Shown piece after piece: positions 63,266 to 64,000 of a DNA stretch of 64,000 bases. The DNA is from Lineus longissimus. Lineage: Eukaryota; Nemertea; Pilidiophora; Heteronemertea; Lineidae. A model generated the notes under the pieces. That model was given only the letters and a program-made list of their open reading frames with translations. It was not told where the DNA came from and searched no databases. Both the position numbers and the translations under genes were made by a program. The stretch lies in NCBI RefSeq assembly GCF_910592395.1, contig NC_088317.1, forward strand, positions 3,968,001-4,032,000, in the 5' to 3' direction. Position 1 is the first letter of the stretch, and the number at the start of each line of letters is the position of its first letter.

Positions 63266-64000
63266 CTAGAAAGACAACAAAAGAAATAATTGTATAATAA
63301 TATTCAGCTCTGAGCAAATTCCTGGCTTTTCAGATTGTGAGCCTTTAGGTAATTGTTGCCTTTTTCGTAATCGTCTTAGCTTATCCATTTTCTCGAGGAC
63401 TACTGAATGCAGATCTATCTGTTCTTAGATTGGAACACACTGCTCTTCTTCCACTATTAAATCGGACTGAAAATACTGACTCTGTTGGATCCTGTCAGAT
63501 GCTGGTGCTAACAATGCATTTGACCACCTGTCCTCTTGGAAAACTATGATAGTATGATATTTCAATTGTCTTTTGTAAAACAATAACAAATCAGTGTAGG
63601 AAATATTTAGGTCAAATATTGGACCACATCAAGAGATTGCAAATACTGTGGAAACTCCATTAGCGGACACCTCTCTATTAAGGACACTAGTTTTGGTCAA
63701 GTTGGTTGTTTCTATTCAATTTGACCTATCTAATCAGGACACCAACTATTTATGACTATAAAACACAAAAGTGTAAAGTACATGCATTTTTAATCTTATG
63801 AATTATGACATGTATGAGGTGATATGAAACTAGGACAATATCCAAATTACAGTTGGAAAGCGGGTCAACTGGGTAATTGCCAGGAATTAAAACATTGTGC
63901 CCGGATTAAAGTCTCTAGAAGAATAGATGCACTCAAACTGTGGCCTCAAAGTTATTGTTGACATGTGTACCTGGTAGTTAATTTTACGCAGGTGCTCAAG
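63266..64000. other. Upstream of the TMEM164 start exon
   Basis: Intron or 5' flank; a 5' UTR exon is expected but not identifiable. MITE family A copy 9 occupies 63648-63742. Nothing else recognised. Confidence 0.5.
63648..63742. mobile_element. MITE family A copy 9, left part
   Basis: GTGGAAACTCCATTAGCGGA, CACCTCTCTATTAAGGACAC and TTTGACCTATCTAATCAGGAC follow the family order; the right half is missing. Confidence 0.75.

Overview
The window looks like nuclear DNA of an invertebrate animal. Genes are split into many short exons with GT-AG introns, the genes are far apart, and the introns are full of SINE heads, non-LTR and Penelope-type remnants, MITE-like inverted repeats and minisatellites. 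A lophotrochozoan or similar marine invertebrate fits best, but the sequence alone does not settle the phylum. I see no prokaryotic, organellar or viral genome features.

Three protein-coding genes can be assembled. (1) About 46.9 to 5.5 kb, minus strand: a complete Misshapen/NIK-family kinase (MAP4K4/TNIK/MINK1 type). I joined 30 exons in one consistent frame into a 1347-residue protein: kinase domain, low-complexity linker, acidic segment and C-terminal CNH domain. (2) About 47.9 to 49.7 kb, plus strand: an mTERF-family mitochondrial protein, divergent from the kinase gene. Under 1 kb separates its first secure exon from the kinase start codon, and this stretch carries a ZNF143/Staf-like motif. 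(3) 63.2 to 56.3 kb, minus strand: a TMEM164 homologue in five coding exons (350 residues), tail-to-tail with the mTERF gene.

The rest is non-coding. 1-5.5 kb is 3' flank of the kinase gene. Kinase intron 26 carries an approximately 300-bp repeat array ending in a (GAC)n tract and a hairpin. Kinase intron 2 is 12.8 kb and gives little beyond a possible decayed retropepsin fragment. 49.8-56.3 kb is intergenic and holds a Penelope-like remnant, a 77-nt foldback, a full MITE and a cluster of X-box-like palindromes. The last TMEM164 intron is almost filled by 25 copies of a 64-bp minisatellite, which abuts a tRNA-derived SINE and seems to have grown from its body.

The three gene products have no obvious shared pathway: a Ste20-family kinase of actin/adhesion and JNK signalling, a mitochondrial nucleic-acid-binding protein, and a multi-pass membrane protein linked to ether-phospholipid remodelling. 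The kinase/mTERF pair may share a promoter. The most unusual coding feature is an approximately 177-residue Arg/Glu-rich helix in the kinase linker, placed where vertebrate relatives have only a short connector, while the usual coiled coil after the kinase domain is not found.
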